Assembly: GCA_964017045.1 (NCBI GenBank)
Contig: OZ024795.1
Coordinates: 52,367,350-52,431,349 of the forward strand
Direction of reading: 5' to 3'
Length of the DNA stretch: 64,000 nucleotides
Origin: Omphiscola glabra
Lineage: Eukaryota; Mollusca; Gastropoda; Lymnaeidae
In this document: piece by piece, positions 47,393-58,281 of the stretch
Numbering within the stretch: position 1 is the stretch's first letter
Layout of the letters: each line of letters opens with the position of its first letter
Translations under genes and position numbers: made by a program
The notes under the pieces: generated by a model
The model's database searches: none
What the model was told of the DNA's origin: nothing
Seen by the model: only the letters and a program-made list of their open reading frames with translations

Positions 47393-48407
47393 GATTGTAG
47401 GAAAAAAGTCACAGGAAAAAAAGTCACAGAAATAAAGTCACAGGAAAAAAAGTCACAAGAAAAAAAGTCAAGCGAAAAAAGTCACAGAAAAAAGTCACAA
47501 AATATGTATCATAAACTCCTAATTTTCAGTGTTTATCATATAAATCATATATCATATCATATATAACAGTGAATGTTTTTGGGTTTGTGGATTTGTGGGT
47601 GGCTCTGTTCCACCAAGGCTTTTACATGGGGTCGGGATCCCAATGGGGTCGGGATCCCAATGGCGCCGAGATCCCAATGGGGTTGTGATACCAATGAGAT
47701 CCTTTTCTGGAAAGGGATACCAATCGGGAATGGGACCCAATTGGGGTTGTGATCCCAATGGCGTCAAAATCTCAATCAGGATCGGTATCCCAATGTGGTC
47801 GGGATTCCAATGGAGTCAGAATCCCCATTTGGATCCCATTTGGAAACGGGATCCCAATCTGGATCAGGATCCCAATGGGATACCAATCGGGATTGGTATC
47901 CCAATGTTGTTGGGATTCCAATGAGATCGAGATCCAAATGGGATCCCAAATTCCAATGGGGTCGGGATCCGATTTGGAAACGGGATCCCGATTGGGTTGT
48001 CAATCTGGATCTGTAACCCAATTGGGTCGGGATCCGATTAGGGTCGGGATTACAATGGGATATGGGATACCATTTGGGGTGGGGAGCCCGATGGGATATG
48101 GGATACCATTAGGAAACGGGATCCCACCACTCTTTTCAGAATTTATTTACGATATCTGATGACTGAATGCTTCTGTGACTTTTTTCCTGTGACTTTTTCC
48201 TGTGACTTTTTTTCCTGTGACTTTATTTCCTGTGACTTTATTTCCTGTGACTTTTTTTCCTGTGACTTTTTTTCCTGTGACTTTTTTTCCTGTGACTTTT
48301 TTTCCTAGCAAAATTTGTGACTTTTTTTCCTGTGACTTTTTTTCCTGTGACTTTTTTTCCTAGCAAAATTTGTGACTTTTTTTCCTGTGACTTTTTTTCC
48401 GCTCACC
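47393..48407. mobile_element. Element with terminal GTCAC minisatellites, copy B
   Basis: Starts GATTGTAGGAAAAAAGTCAC and ends with the reverse complement of GTGAGCGGAAAAAAAGTCAC. The terminal arrays (47400-47500 and 48168-48400) are in inverted orientation. (GGT)n-like words flank both sides, so a target duplication is possible but ambiguous. Most of the interior is occupied by a separate GGGATCCCAAT array. Same two ends as copy A at 14349-18452. Confidence 0.65.
47625..48125. repeat. ~17-bp tandem repeat with near-palindromic GGGATCCC core
   Basis: Unit gggatcccaatggggtc with much divergence, about 28 copies, inside copy B of the GTCAC element. Open in several frames on both strands without resemblance to a protein. 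Confidence 0.9.
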
Positions 48408-48708
48408 GGTGGTGGTGGGGGGTCAGGTGGTTGCAAGTTGGGGTCAAACAAGGGGTCAAATAAAGGGTTGCTTAATGAAGCTTGGAAGACTATTTTTTTT
48501 TTACATTTATGCTATACCTATTGTCTCTTAACTTTCAAATAATTTAAAATTGTCAAAGGTTTTGAGGTAAAACATCGCTAATGCCAAAGCCACGATGCGA
48601 GTACCATCATTGTATGAAACTTTAGTATATGGACACAAGTTTAACGTCCCCAGTAGTTTTAACGGTCCCGGCTTATGTAACGGTCTTTGCTTTTGGAAAT
48701 CTTCCAGT

Positions 48709-49617
48709 AACAGTTTCCCCTGATTTCATGTAACACATATCCCCTGATTTCATGTAACACATATCCCCTGATTTCATGTAACACATATCTCCTGATTTTA
48801 TGTAACACATATCCCCTGATTTCATGTAACGCATATCCCCTGATTTCATGTAACACATATCCCCTGATTTCATGTAACACATATCCCCTGATTTTATGTA
48901 ACACATATCCCCTGATTTCATGTAACGCATATCCCCTGATTTCATGTAACGCATATCCCCTGATTTCATGTAACACATATCCCCTGATTTCATGTAACGC
49001 ATATCCCCTGATTTCATGTAACGCATATCCCCTGATTTCATGTAACACATATCCCGTGATTTCATGTAACGCATATCCCCTGATTTCATGTAACACATAT
49101 CCCCTGATTTCATGTAACACATATCCCCTGATTTTATGTAACACATATCCCCTGATTTCATGTAACGCATATCCCCTGATTTCATGTAACGCATATCCCC
49201 TAATTTCAAGTAACGCATATCCCCTGATTTCATGTAACGCATATCCCCTGATTTCATGTAACGCATATCCCTTGATTTCATGTAACGCATATCCCCTGAT
49301 TTCATGTAACGCATATCCCCTGATTTCATGTAATGCATATCCCCTGATTTCATGTAATGCATATCCCCTGATTTCAAGTAACACATATCCCATGATTTCA
49401 TGTAATGCATATCCCCTGATTTCATGTAACGCATATCCCCTGATTTCATGTAACGCATATCCCCTGATTTCATGTAATGCATATCCCCTGATTTCATGTA
49501 ACACATATCCCCTGATTTCATGTAACACATATCCCATGATTTCATGTAACACATATCCCCTGATTTCATGTAACACATATCCCCTGATTTCATGTAACAC
49601 ATATCCCCTGATTTCAT
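48709..49617. repeat. 24-bp tandem repeat, ~38 copies
   Basis: Unit catgtaacacatatcccctg attt. The main variant positions are aacac/aacgc and catgt/tatgt. 24 is a multiple of three and the unit has no stop on either strand, giving frames of 344 and 329 codons on the minus strand and 189 on the plus. Confidence 0.98.
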
Positions 49618-49683
49618 TAGAATAAAAGAAATATTCCAAGCCACGAATGTGATACTGAACAATAATGTTTAAATTATTAACCG

Positions 49684-49885
49684 TCTCAGACAAGAACCAT
49701 CTCAGACAAGAACCATCTCAGACAAGAACCATCTCAGACAAGAACCATCTCAGAAAAAAACTGGTGCATCGGTGACTGGTGCATCAGTGACTGGTGCAGC
49801 GGTGACTGGTGCTACGGTGACTGGTGCATCGGTGACTGGTGCATCGGTAACTGGTGCATCGGTGACTGGTGCGACAGTGACTAAT
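49684..49885. repeat. Two adjacent short arrays (16-bp x5, 15-bp x8)
   Basis: ccatctcagacaagaa units to ~49757, then ggtgactggtgcatc units to ~49882. Confidence 0.9.
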
Positions 49886-50359
49886 TTAATTGATTTTTCT
49901 TAAAACATTGGCATCCGGGGAAGGGGAAAAATGATGCTTATGGAAAGGATTCTCAAACTTTATCGAATCTCTGCTGCCGTGTCCACCAATCCACATTTTA
50001 TCAAAGCAAGCGCCTCATATCAAATTCTAGTTTCTTTTTTTATACAACTTTTAGGGGGAAAAAACCAAACAAAATTGTGGTGGCTTTTGTAAAGAGAGTG
50101 GATATAATTTTTTTTTTTTTTAAATGGCGTAACATACGCCGGCACCCGTGTCAGATAGCCGCGGCTACAGATGCGTAGCTAAGGGGGGGGGGCAGATGCC
50201 CCTGGGCGCCAGACGAGTTGATAAATTAATAAATCCGTGTTTTGTATAAACTGTTTATTAATCTGTTTACTTTTTTGTTAACTATAAAGATTCCGCTCTG
50301 CTTGATTTGGTTATCAGGGTAAATTAATTGGACGTAGTTTTACTTGTAAGAATACTTCA

Positions 50360-50450
50360 TGAAATGCGGCGACGGCATTCTGCAGCAGCCTCGACCGATG
50401 GCATTCTGCAGCAGCTTCGACCGACGGCATTCTGCAGCAACTTCGTCAAC
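50360..50450. repeat. ~27-bp tandem repeat, 3 copies
   Basis: Unit gacggcattctgcagcagct tcgacc, imperfect. Confidence 0.85.
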
Positions 50451-51205
50451 AGATTAGAACTCCATGAACTAAGACCGATTTTTTATTATTTTTTTTAAAC
50501 CTCCGAGTTTAAGACCAATCTACGTCTGCTTGTCTGTACTCTCAGTTTGAATTAAGACCACCGTGGCGCACTGTTATTCTGTTTTGTTTAATGGGCAAAT
50601 ATCTAGGGTGGTTTGTGCGTCCCTACGACGCCCGGCCGACCCCCCACCCCCCCACCCCCCTAGAGTTGCCCGCCCTGTAGCCCGGTTGACGCCGGAAGGA
50701 AATCGCTGCTCGGGCGCCAGGGGCATTAACCCGGGTTTAAGGTAAAGGACAATTCTGAAGGGATTGTACCAAAGACAATATTGACGACACTCGCCGGTAC
50801 GTGCAGTGGGTGGCGGGTGGGCTGAGGGGGGGGGGGTCAAGTCATCATTAAACCCACTCGCAAGTGAGTGACTGTGTGTGTGGTGTGGTGGTGGTGTGTG
50901 TGTGGTGTTGTGGTTGTGGTATGTGTGGTGTGGTGTGGTGGTGGAGTGTGTGTGGTGTGGTGGGCGCATAGTTTATCGTAATCCATTTTTAGAAAAAAAA
51001 TTTTTTTTACGGGCCTGGCTTTTGAATGACAATGGTTCTCAAATGATGAGCCGCCATATGTAATGATGCTCTGTCATTATGTAACGATGAGCTATTTGAG
51101 AACTGTAACTATTTACTATTACATGCGGACCCTGCTCTTCAAAGTTTTAATTCGCGTGTAACCAAGTAAAGAGCGAGAGGAAATATGCTCGAGAGCCCCA
51201 AGTAG
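50451..51205. other. Intronic low-complexity sequence
   Basis: C- and G-rich tracts near 50640-50660 and 50826-50837, and a GT/GGT-rich stretch at 50872-50965. No gene seen. Confidence 0.4.
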
Positions 51206-51482
51206 TGGACATTGTGTTGGATTGTGGGATATTGTGTGGGATTGTTGGGCACTGTGTGGGATTGTGGGGCATTGTGTGGGATTGAGGGGCATTGTGTGGT
51301 ATTATGGGGCATTGTGAGTGATTGTGGGACATTGTGTGGGATTCAGGGACATTGTGTGGGATTGTGGGGCATTCTGTGGGATTCAGGGACATTGTGTGGG
51401 ATTGTGGGGCATTGTGTGGGGCATTGTGAGGGATTGTGGGACATTGTGTGGGATTCAGGGACATTGTGTGGGATTGAGGAGC
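51206..51482. repeat. ~21-bp tandem repeat (attgtgtgggattgtggggc)
   Basis: About 13 imperfect copies. Confidence 0.92.
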
Positions 51483-51539
51483 CTTGGAGGGGGGTCCAAA
51501 ACGGGAACTTTTTAGAATCCAACCCATCGACCCTTGGCA

Positions 51540-52585
51540 GCCGCACCAAAATTTCCCCACTGCACCAACATTTCCCCACTGCATCAACATTTCCTCACTG
51601 CACCAACATTTCCTCACTGCACCAACATTTCCCCACTGCACCAACATTTCCCCACTGCACCAACATTTCCCCACTGCACCAACGTTTTCCCACTGCACCA
51701 ACATTTCCTCACACCCCACTGCACCAAGATTTCCCCGTTGGCCAACATTTCCCCACTGCACCAACATTTCCCCAGTGCACCAATATTTCCCCGGTGCACC
51801 AACATTTCCTCACTGCACCAACATTTCCCCAGTGCACCAAGATTTCCCCGTTGGCCAACATTTCCCCAGTGCACCAACATTTCCCCAGTGCACCAATATT
51901 TCCCCGGTGCACCATTTCCTCACTGCACCAACATTTCCCCAGTGCACCAAGATTTCCCCGGTGCACCAACATTTCCCCACTGTACCAACATTTCCTCACA
52001 CACCACTGCACCAAGATTTCCCCAGTGCACCAACATTTCCCCACTGCACCAACATTTCCCCAGTGCACCAAGATTTCCCGGTGCACCAAGATTTCCTCAC
52101 TCCACCAACATTTTCCAAGTGCACCAAGATTTCCCCGGTGCACCAACATTTCCTCACTGCACCAACATTTCCCCAGTGCACCCAGATTTCCCCGGTGCAC
52201 CAACATTTCGTCACTGCACCAAATTTTCCCCGATGCACCAACATTTCCTCACTGCACCAAGATTTCCCCACCGCACCAAGATTTCCCCAGTGCACCAATA
52301 TTTCCCCAGTGCACCAATATTTCCCCACTGCACCAATATTTCCTCAATGCACCAACATTTCCCCACTGCACCAATATTTCCTCACTGCACCAACATTTCC
52401 CCACTGCACCAACATTTCCCCACTGCACCAATATTTCCTCACTGCACCAAGATTTCCCCAGTGCACCAAGATTTCCCCAGTGCACCAACATTTCCCCACT
52501 GCACCAAGATTTCCCCAGTGCACCAAGATTTCCCCAGTGCACCAACATTTCCCCACTGCACCAAGATTTCCCCAGAGCACCAAAA
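51540..52585. repeat. 19-bp tandem repeat, ~55 copies
   Basis: Unit actgcaccaacatttcccc with aacat/agatt/atatt and ccac/ccagt variants. Because 19 is not a multiple of three, all three frames read through the same unit; all three are open for up to 460 codons, as is the reverse strand in part. Confidence 0.98.
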
Positions 52586-52700
52586 TGGTTTTAAAAAGGA
52601 AATTAGTTTCACCCGGAATGGGGGGGGGGGGGGCAGGAAATCAAAGAATTCGCCTCAGAATGAGGGCTTATCATTAAAATGAATTCAAAAGTACTTATAG

Positions 52701-52888
52701 CACCGGTTCTCAACCTGCAGTTTGCCACCCCTTTGGGGATCGAACGACCCTTGCACAGGGGTCGCATAAGACCTTAGGAAAACACATATTTATGAAGTAG
52801 CAACAAAAGTAATTTTATGATTTGGGGTCCCCACAACATAAGGAATTGTATTAAAGGGTCGCGGTATTAGTAAGGTTGAGAACCGCAG
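52701..52888 (+). mobile_element. SPIN-like hAT MITE, copy 3
   Basis: CACCGGTTCTCAACC ... GGTTGAGAACCGCAG; flanks acttatag (52693-52700) and gcttatag (52889-52896) match at 7 of 8. Retains gggtcgcataagaccttagg and the ggggtccccacaacataagg segments. Confidence 0.83.
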
Positions 52889-53454
52889 GCTTATAGTAAA
52901 GACGAATTGAGTTTATGAACTGTAGGATATTTATAAGTGTTTCAATGGATGATACACAGCAAGTAAAGGTTATTTAAATAATTCTTGACATACATTTATT
53001 ATTTTTTTTTCCTTCTCAAATCTGGGGTAGGCACGAAGGGCCGCAGATGGGCCTGCGAAGGGCCGCAGATGGGCCTGCAAAGGGACGCATTTTGACATGC
53101 CCGCTGTAAGTCAAAGTTTTAAAAAAAGCTACTGGTCACCTACTGCATCATAGGTCTATTTACAGTTGTCTTGACTAAGTCGTGTCCTTCCCTTTAAACA
53201 AACTACAGGTCAGGTCAAGGTCACTTGACTCGTCCAAGCCTTGGTCATCTTCGCCTGGGAAGGTCGAACAATTCTTACGTAAGCCAAGATATTATTCCGC
53301 AACCCCCTTCTCATTGCCCCCCCCCCTTTTCTCATTGGCCCCCTTTCTCATTGCCCCCCCCCTTCTCATTGTCGTCCCCCCTCCCCGTTATTTAGGCTAT
53401 CCCACACCATGACCTTACTATTTCATTCACGTACATAATACACATAATTTAAGA
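52889..53454. other. Intronic sequence with C-rich degenerate repeats
   Basis: Includes a duplicated gaagggccgcagatgggcct (near 53036 and 53057) and a ttctcattgccccccc array (53308-53390). Confidence 0.5.
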
Positions 53455-53644
53455 CAGCGGTTCTCAACATGTGGGTCGCGATCCCTTTGGGGGTCGAACG
53501 AGCCTTTCACTGGGGTCGCCTAAGACCATCGGAAAATATTTATACTCTACAGTTATGAAATAAAATAATTTTGTGATTGGGGGTCGCCACAACATGAGTA
53601 ACTGTATTTAAGGGTCGCGGCATTAGGAATTTTGGGAACCACTG
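53455..53644 (+). mobile_element. SPIN-like hAT MITE, copy 4 (best preserved)
   Basis: CAGCGGTTCTCAACATGTGG ... ACCACTG with an exact 8-bp duplication atttaaga (53447-53454 and 53645-53652). Internal order: gggtcgcgatccctttgggg, gtcgaacgag, gtcgcctaagaccatcggaa, ggggtcgccacaacatgag, gggtcgcggcattagg. Confidence 0.88.
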
Positions 53645-54404
53645 ATTTAAGATACGGTATCTGGAGACCCCCACCCCCCCCCCCTGACACTTTTATTTTT
53701 AGACTTTGCTGTGTACCACATGAACATGAACACTGTGACATATTGCCATTTAATAACAAGTAAAAGATAGCACCATTTTCAATGTCATTGCCAAAGCCAA
53801 AGCAAAAATACATGATGTATAGATATCTCTTCATAAATTGCTCGTTTTTAGTATTTGGTTAATAGCAAGTCTGTAAATAAAGTATAGTCGTGTCTGATCA
53901 ATAACCCCCCCCTCTCCCCACCCCACCCCCACGTTCCCGTATTTCAATTAGGCCGGAGCCAACTGCCCGTAGAAATGGCAGGAAATGTCCTCTAATTAAT
54001 CCAGATTAAGTCTCGACCGTAGAAATGGCGGGAAATGTCCTCTAATTAATCCAGATTAAGTCTCGACTGGCTTTAATGAACAGCTAATTGTATTTGCTGG
54101 GGGTAATTACATGTTCGCGTCACGCTCCCGAGTGGCCACGAAAGTTGAGGTGGACAGGTGAATAGGTAAACAGGTAAAAAAAAAAAAGAAGAAAAAAAAG
54201 TGGAAAAGGTAGATGGTGGTAAAAAAAATAATTAGGGAAGACAGACCCCGGGGGGGGGGGGGGCAGAACTAGAGCGTGTGTGGAGGCAAGGTGGTCGTGG
54301 TGGTTAGTACTGTCGCACCAAACGCGGTTTAAGAAAAGAAAAGAAACCTTTATAAAAAAAAAGAACAACAACATTTTATTTCCTGTTTGGTTGGCCTTTA
54401 AACA
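53645..54404. other. Intronic sequence, no gene recognised
   Basis: Includes a 65-bp tandem duplication (cgtagaaatggcaggaaatg near 53970 and 54020), C-runs near 53668 and 53906 and a G-run at 54250-54263. Confidence 0.5.
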
Positions 54405-55440
54405 TGGCAGTTATCTTGATCTACTGAGTTCTCAAACTCCAAGGGATAGGCAGTTATCTTGATCTACTGAGTTCTCAAACTCCAAGGGATAGGCAGTTAT
54501 CTTGATGTACTGAGTTCTCAAACTCCAAGGGATAGGCAGTTATCTTGATCTACTGAGTTCTCAAACTCCAAGGGATAGGCAGTTATCTTGATCTACTGAG
54601 TTCTCAAACTCCAAGGGATAGGCAGTTATCTTGATGTACTGAGTTCTCAAACTCCAAGGGATAGGCAGTTATCTTGATGTACTGAGTTCTCAAACTCCAA
54701 GGGATAGGCAGTTATCTTGATGTACTGAGTTCTCAAACTCCAAGGGATAGGCAGTTATCTTGATCTACTGAGTTCTCAAACTCCAAGGGATAGGCAGTTA
54801 TCTTGATCTACTGAGTTCTCAAACTCCAAGGGATAGGCAGTTATCTTGATGTACTGAGTTCTCAAACTCCAAGGGATAGGCAGTTATCTTGATCTACTGA
54901 GTTCTCAAACTCCAAGGGATAGGCAGTTATCTTGATCTACTGAGTTCTCAAACTCCAAGGGATAGGCAGTTATCTTGATGTACTGAGTTCTCAACCTCCA
55001 AGGGATAGGCAGTTATCTTGATGTACTGAGTTCTCAAACTCCAAGGGATAGGCAGTTATCTTGATGTACTGAGTTCTCAAACTCCAAGGGATAGGCAGTT
55101 ATCTTGATCTACTGAGTTCTCAAACTCCAAGGGATAGGCAGTTATCTTGATCTACTGAGTTCTCAAACTCCAAGGGATAGGCAGTTATCTTGATGTACTG
55201 AGTTCTCAAACTCCAAGGGATAGGCAGTTATCTTGATCTACTGAGTTCTCAAACTCCAAGGGATAGGCAGTTATCTTGATCTACTGAGTTCTCAAACTCC
55301 AAGGGATAGGCAGTTATCTTGATCTACTGAGTTCTCAAACTCCAAGGGCTAGGCAGTTATCTTGATCTACTGAGTTCTCAAGCTCCAAGGGATAGGCAGT
55401 TATCTTGATCTACTGAGTTCTCAAACTCCAAGGGATAGGC
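54405..55440. repeat. 43-bp tandem repeat, 24 copies, with 8-unit higher-order structure
   Basis: Unit aggcagttatcttgatctac tgagttctcaaactccaagg gat. One diagnostic C/G position (gatCtac or gatGtac) gives the order CCGCCGGG CCGCCGGG CCGCCCCC, i.e. an 8-unit (344-bp) block repeated. Other differences are very few. Confidence 0.98.
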
Positions 55441-55479
55441 TACAACGAAGTCTGCATTGCTTGGATGAACGGGCGGAGG

Positions 55480-56117
55480 AAACGGGCGGAGGAAACGGGC
55501 GGTTGTTGGTGGGGGCGGGGGCGGTGCGTACGCCAAGGGCGGCACTTTTTCTGTATATTGAGGGGCGACTTTTCCAAGCAACTGCACACTTTCTTTTTTT
55601 TCCCTTGGGAAAAAAGAGGGAAATATGGGGGGGGGGGAGGGGGAGAGCGGCAAAAATATTGGTTCGGCCCTTCACCACCGGGATGCACTAGCTGGCCCTC
55701 GAAGATGTTGATTAGAAACTGCAACTTCTGCTCTTCTACACAGCGCGACGTCTCTTCTTGGAGATATCGTCGCGTAAACGAAATCAATTTGCCAAGTGCC
55801 TTATTCCTTTAGTGAATATTAGTTCAATCAAATGTGTAGAATATATGTAAATTTTCTGAAGGTCGAGCGCTAATAAAAGCAAGAAGTAATTATTAAAAAA
55901 TAAATCAATATTTGTTTTTTCTTTTTCGATTTCTGGCGTGGTTCCATGTAGAGCAGCATGACACTTTCAGAGATCTATGCGCGTATCTTTTAAAATTATA
56001 GACATGAATAGATTTAAACTTCTACAAGGCAATTTTAAATTCTCCACGCACATCATCAAATTTCAATAAAAATAAAAATTCATTCGTATTTTTATTTTAT
56101 TTTTAAGTTGTTGATGT
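55480..56117. other. Intronic sequence with a degenerate MITE-like segment
   Basis: At about 55490-55680 the words gtacgcc, ggcggcac, tttttctgtatat and a G-run parallel, in reverse orientation, the MITE at 41661-41837. The remainder is AT-rich without features. Confidence 0.4.
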
Positions 56118-56888
56118 CGCAATTTTTGTTTGTATGTTCTAACGACTGATTTCGGAATTTTTGTTTGTATGTTCTGACGACCGATTTCAGAAGTTTTGTT
56201 TGTATGTTCTGACGACCGATTTCGGAAGTTTTGTTTGTATGTTCTGACGACCGATTTCGGAAGTTTTGTTTGTATGTTCTGACGACCGATTTCAGAATTT
56301 TTGTTTGTATGTTCTGACGACCGATTTCGGAAGTTTTGTTTGTATGTTCTGACGACTGATTTCAGAAGTTTTGTTTGTATGTTCTGACGACTGATTTCAA
56401 AAGTTTTGTTTGTATGTTCTGACAACCAATTTCAGGAGTTTTTTGTGTATGTTTTGACGACTGATTTCAGAAGTTTTGTTTGTATGTTCTAACGACCGAT
56501 TTCAGGAGTTTTTTGTGTATGTTCTGACGACTGATTTCAGAAGTTTTGTTTGTATGTTCTGACGACCTATTTCAGGAGTTTTTTGTGTATGTTCTGACGA
56601 CTGATTTCAGAAGATTTGTTTGTATGTTCTGACGACCGATTTCGGGAGTTTTTTGTGTATGTTCTGACGACTGATTTCAGAAGTTTTGTTTGTATGTTTT
56701 GACGACCGATTTCGGGAGTTTTTTGTGTATGTTCTGACGACTGATTTCAGAAGTTGTGTTAGTATGTTCTGACGACTGATTTCGGGAGTTTTTTGTGTAT
56801 GTTCTAACGACTGATTTCAGAAGTTGTGTTAGTATGTTCTGACGACCAATTTCAGGAGTTTTTTGTGTATGTTCTAACGACCGATTGA
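56118..56888. repeat. 35-bp tandem repeat, ~22 copies, dimeric (70 bp) in its right part
   Basis: Unit aagttttgtttgtatgttct gacgaccgatttcgg. From about 56430 onward, units alternate between gagttttttgtgtatg and aagttttgtttgtatg types, making a 70-bp period. Confidence 0.97.
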
Positions 56889-57061
56889 AACCAATCTAAT
56901 GAAGGGTTGACTTCTGAGTAGCAAGGCGACCAAGTAAAAATTGTAGATGTATCTCGTAGTGCCAAGATAGAGACATGTAATGTTGGATTTATTAAAAACA
57001 AAAGAAATAAACATGTGTATTTATTATGTACTCTTCAAATGGGTTAGATTATTATTATTTG

Positions 57062-57124
<63 letters not shown>

Positions 57125-57136
57125 TATATATAAATT
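57062..57136. repeat. (AT)n microsatellite
   Basis: Almost pure AT dinucleotide run. Confidence 0.95.
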
Positions 57137-57590
57137 ATATTTCGCGTCCCTTGTAGAGTCAAGCAAAAATAGCCGGAGACAGGGGTGGTCACTCTCGGCC
57201 ACGCTATCAATCTTGTTACCACTGATTACCAGCCCTGATATCTCCAACGTCGGCGCCTGAACACACTAGGGCCGGTCGTGGGGGTTTTCGTGGGTTAATT
57301 CAAGCCGGAAAATGACACGATAATATATTGACACTGGGTAAACTCTGACTAGAGACATCAGACATTTGGTTTGGGGGGGGGGGGACATCAGACATTTGGC
57401 TGTAGACATTGTTATCTTGCTGGGGGGCGGCCTGGAACTAAATGACATTTAGACGCCAGCACGGCAGGGCGGCATTCCGTCACATTATTGTTCGGTTCCC
57501 AGGGTCATGGAAACAAAATTGTTGACCACACGGTCTTGTTCCCATGGCCACATCACAGCGTTTTGATCACATGACTTTGTTTACACCACA
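57137..57590. other. Intronic sequence, no gene recognised
   Basis: A 28-bp word around gacatcagacatttgg is duplicated near 57353 and 57387, flanking a G-run. Confidence 0.4.
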
Positions 57591-58060
57591 GAGTAAAACG
57601 TTGACCACATGACCTTGTTTACACCACAGAGTAAAACATTGACCACATGACCTTGTTTCCCCTTTTACACCACAGAGTAAAATATTGACCACATGACCTT
57701 GTTGCCTTATTTACACCACAGAGTAAAACGTGGACAACAAAATTATTTTTTGTTAATTTTAGAATATCGCCATCACAGAGGCGAGGTCAGTTCTAGAATA
57801 TCTCCATCACAGAGGCGAGGTCAGTTTTAGAATATGGCTATCACAGAGGCGAGGTCAGTTTTAGAATATTGCCATCACAGAGGCGAAGTCAATTTTAGAA
57901 TATTGCCATCACAGAGGCGAGGTCAGTTTTAGAATATAGCCACCATCGAGGCGAGGTCAGTTGTAGAATATTGCTATCACAGAGGCGAGGTCAGTTCTAT
58001 AATATCTCCATCACAGAGGCGAGGTCAGTTCTAGAATATCTCCATCACAGAGGGAAAAAA
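57591..58060. repeat. Two adjacent arrays (~37-bp x4; 34-bp x9)
   Basis: ttgaccacatgaccttgttt acaccacagagtaaaac units to ~57730, then tagaatatctccatcacaga ggcgaggtcagttt units from ~57760. Confidence 0.93.
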
Positions 58061-58281
58061 TGAAATATTTTGATGTTCCCAGGGAAACCTAGAAAAAAAA
58101 TCATAATGACATCTACATTTGACAGTGTGATGATTAGATGATTATTCCATTTCGCCCTCTAGCGCGACCGTGCGCCCGTCAATCTTGAGTCAATGCCTCC
58201 TCATATTTTACTAAACGCCCCTTGGGGGGTCTGGACGAGGAGTTGTGGTGGTAGCGGGCAATGATTTTTGAACAGATCGTT

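Noticed and set aside
48659..49693. Possible 344-residue repeat protein on the minus strand
   Set aside because: 24-bp tandem array open in two minus frames and one plus frame; nothing protein-like outside the array.
54405..55440. CRISPR-like array
   Set aside because: Units are directly adjacent with no unique spacers, and the genome is eukaryotic.
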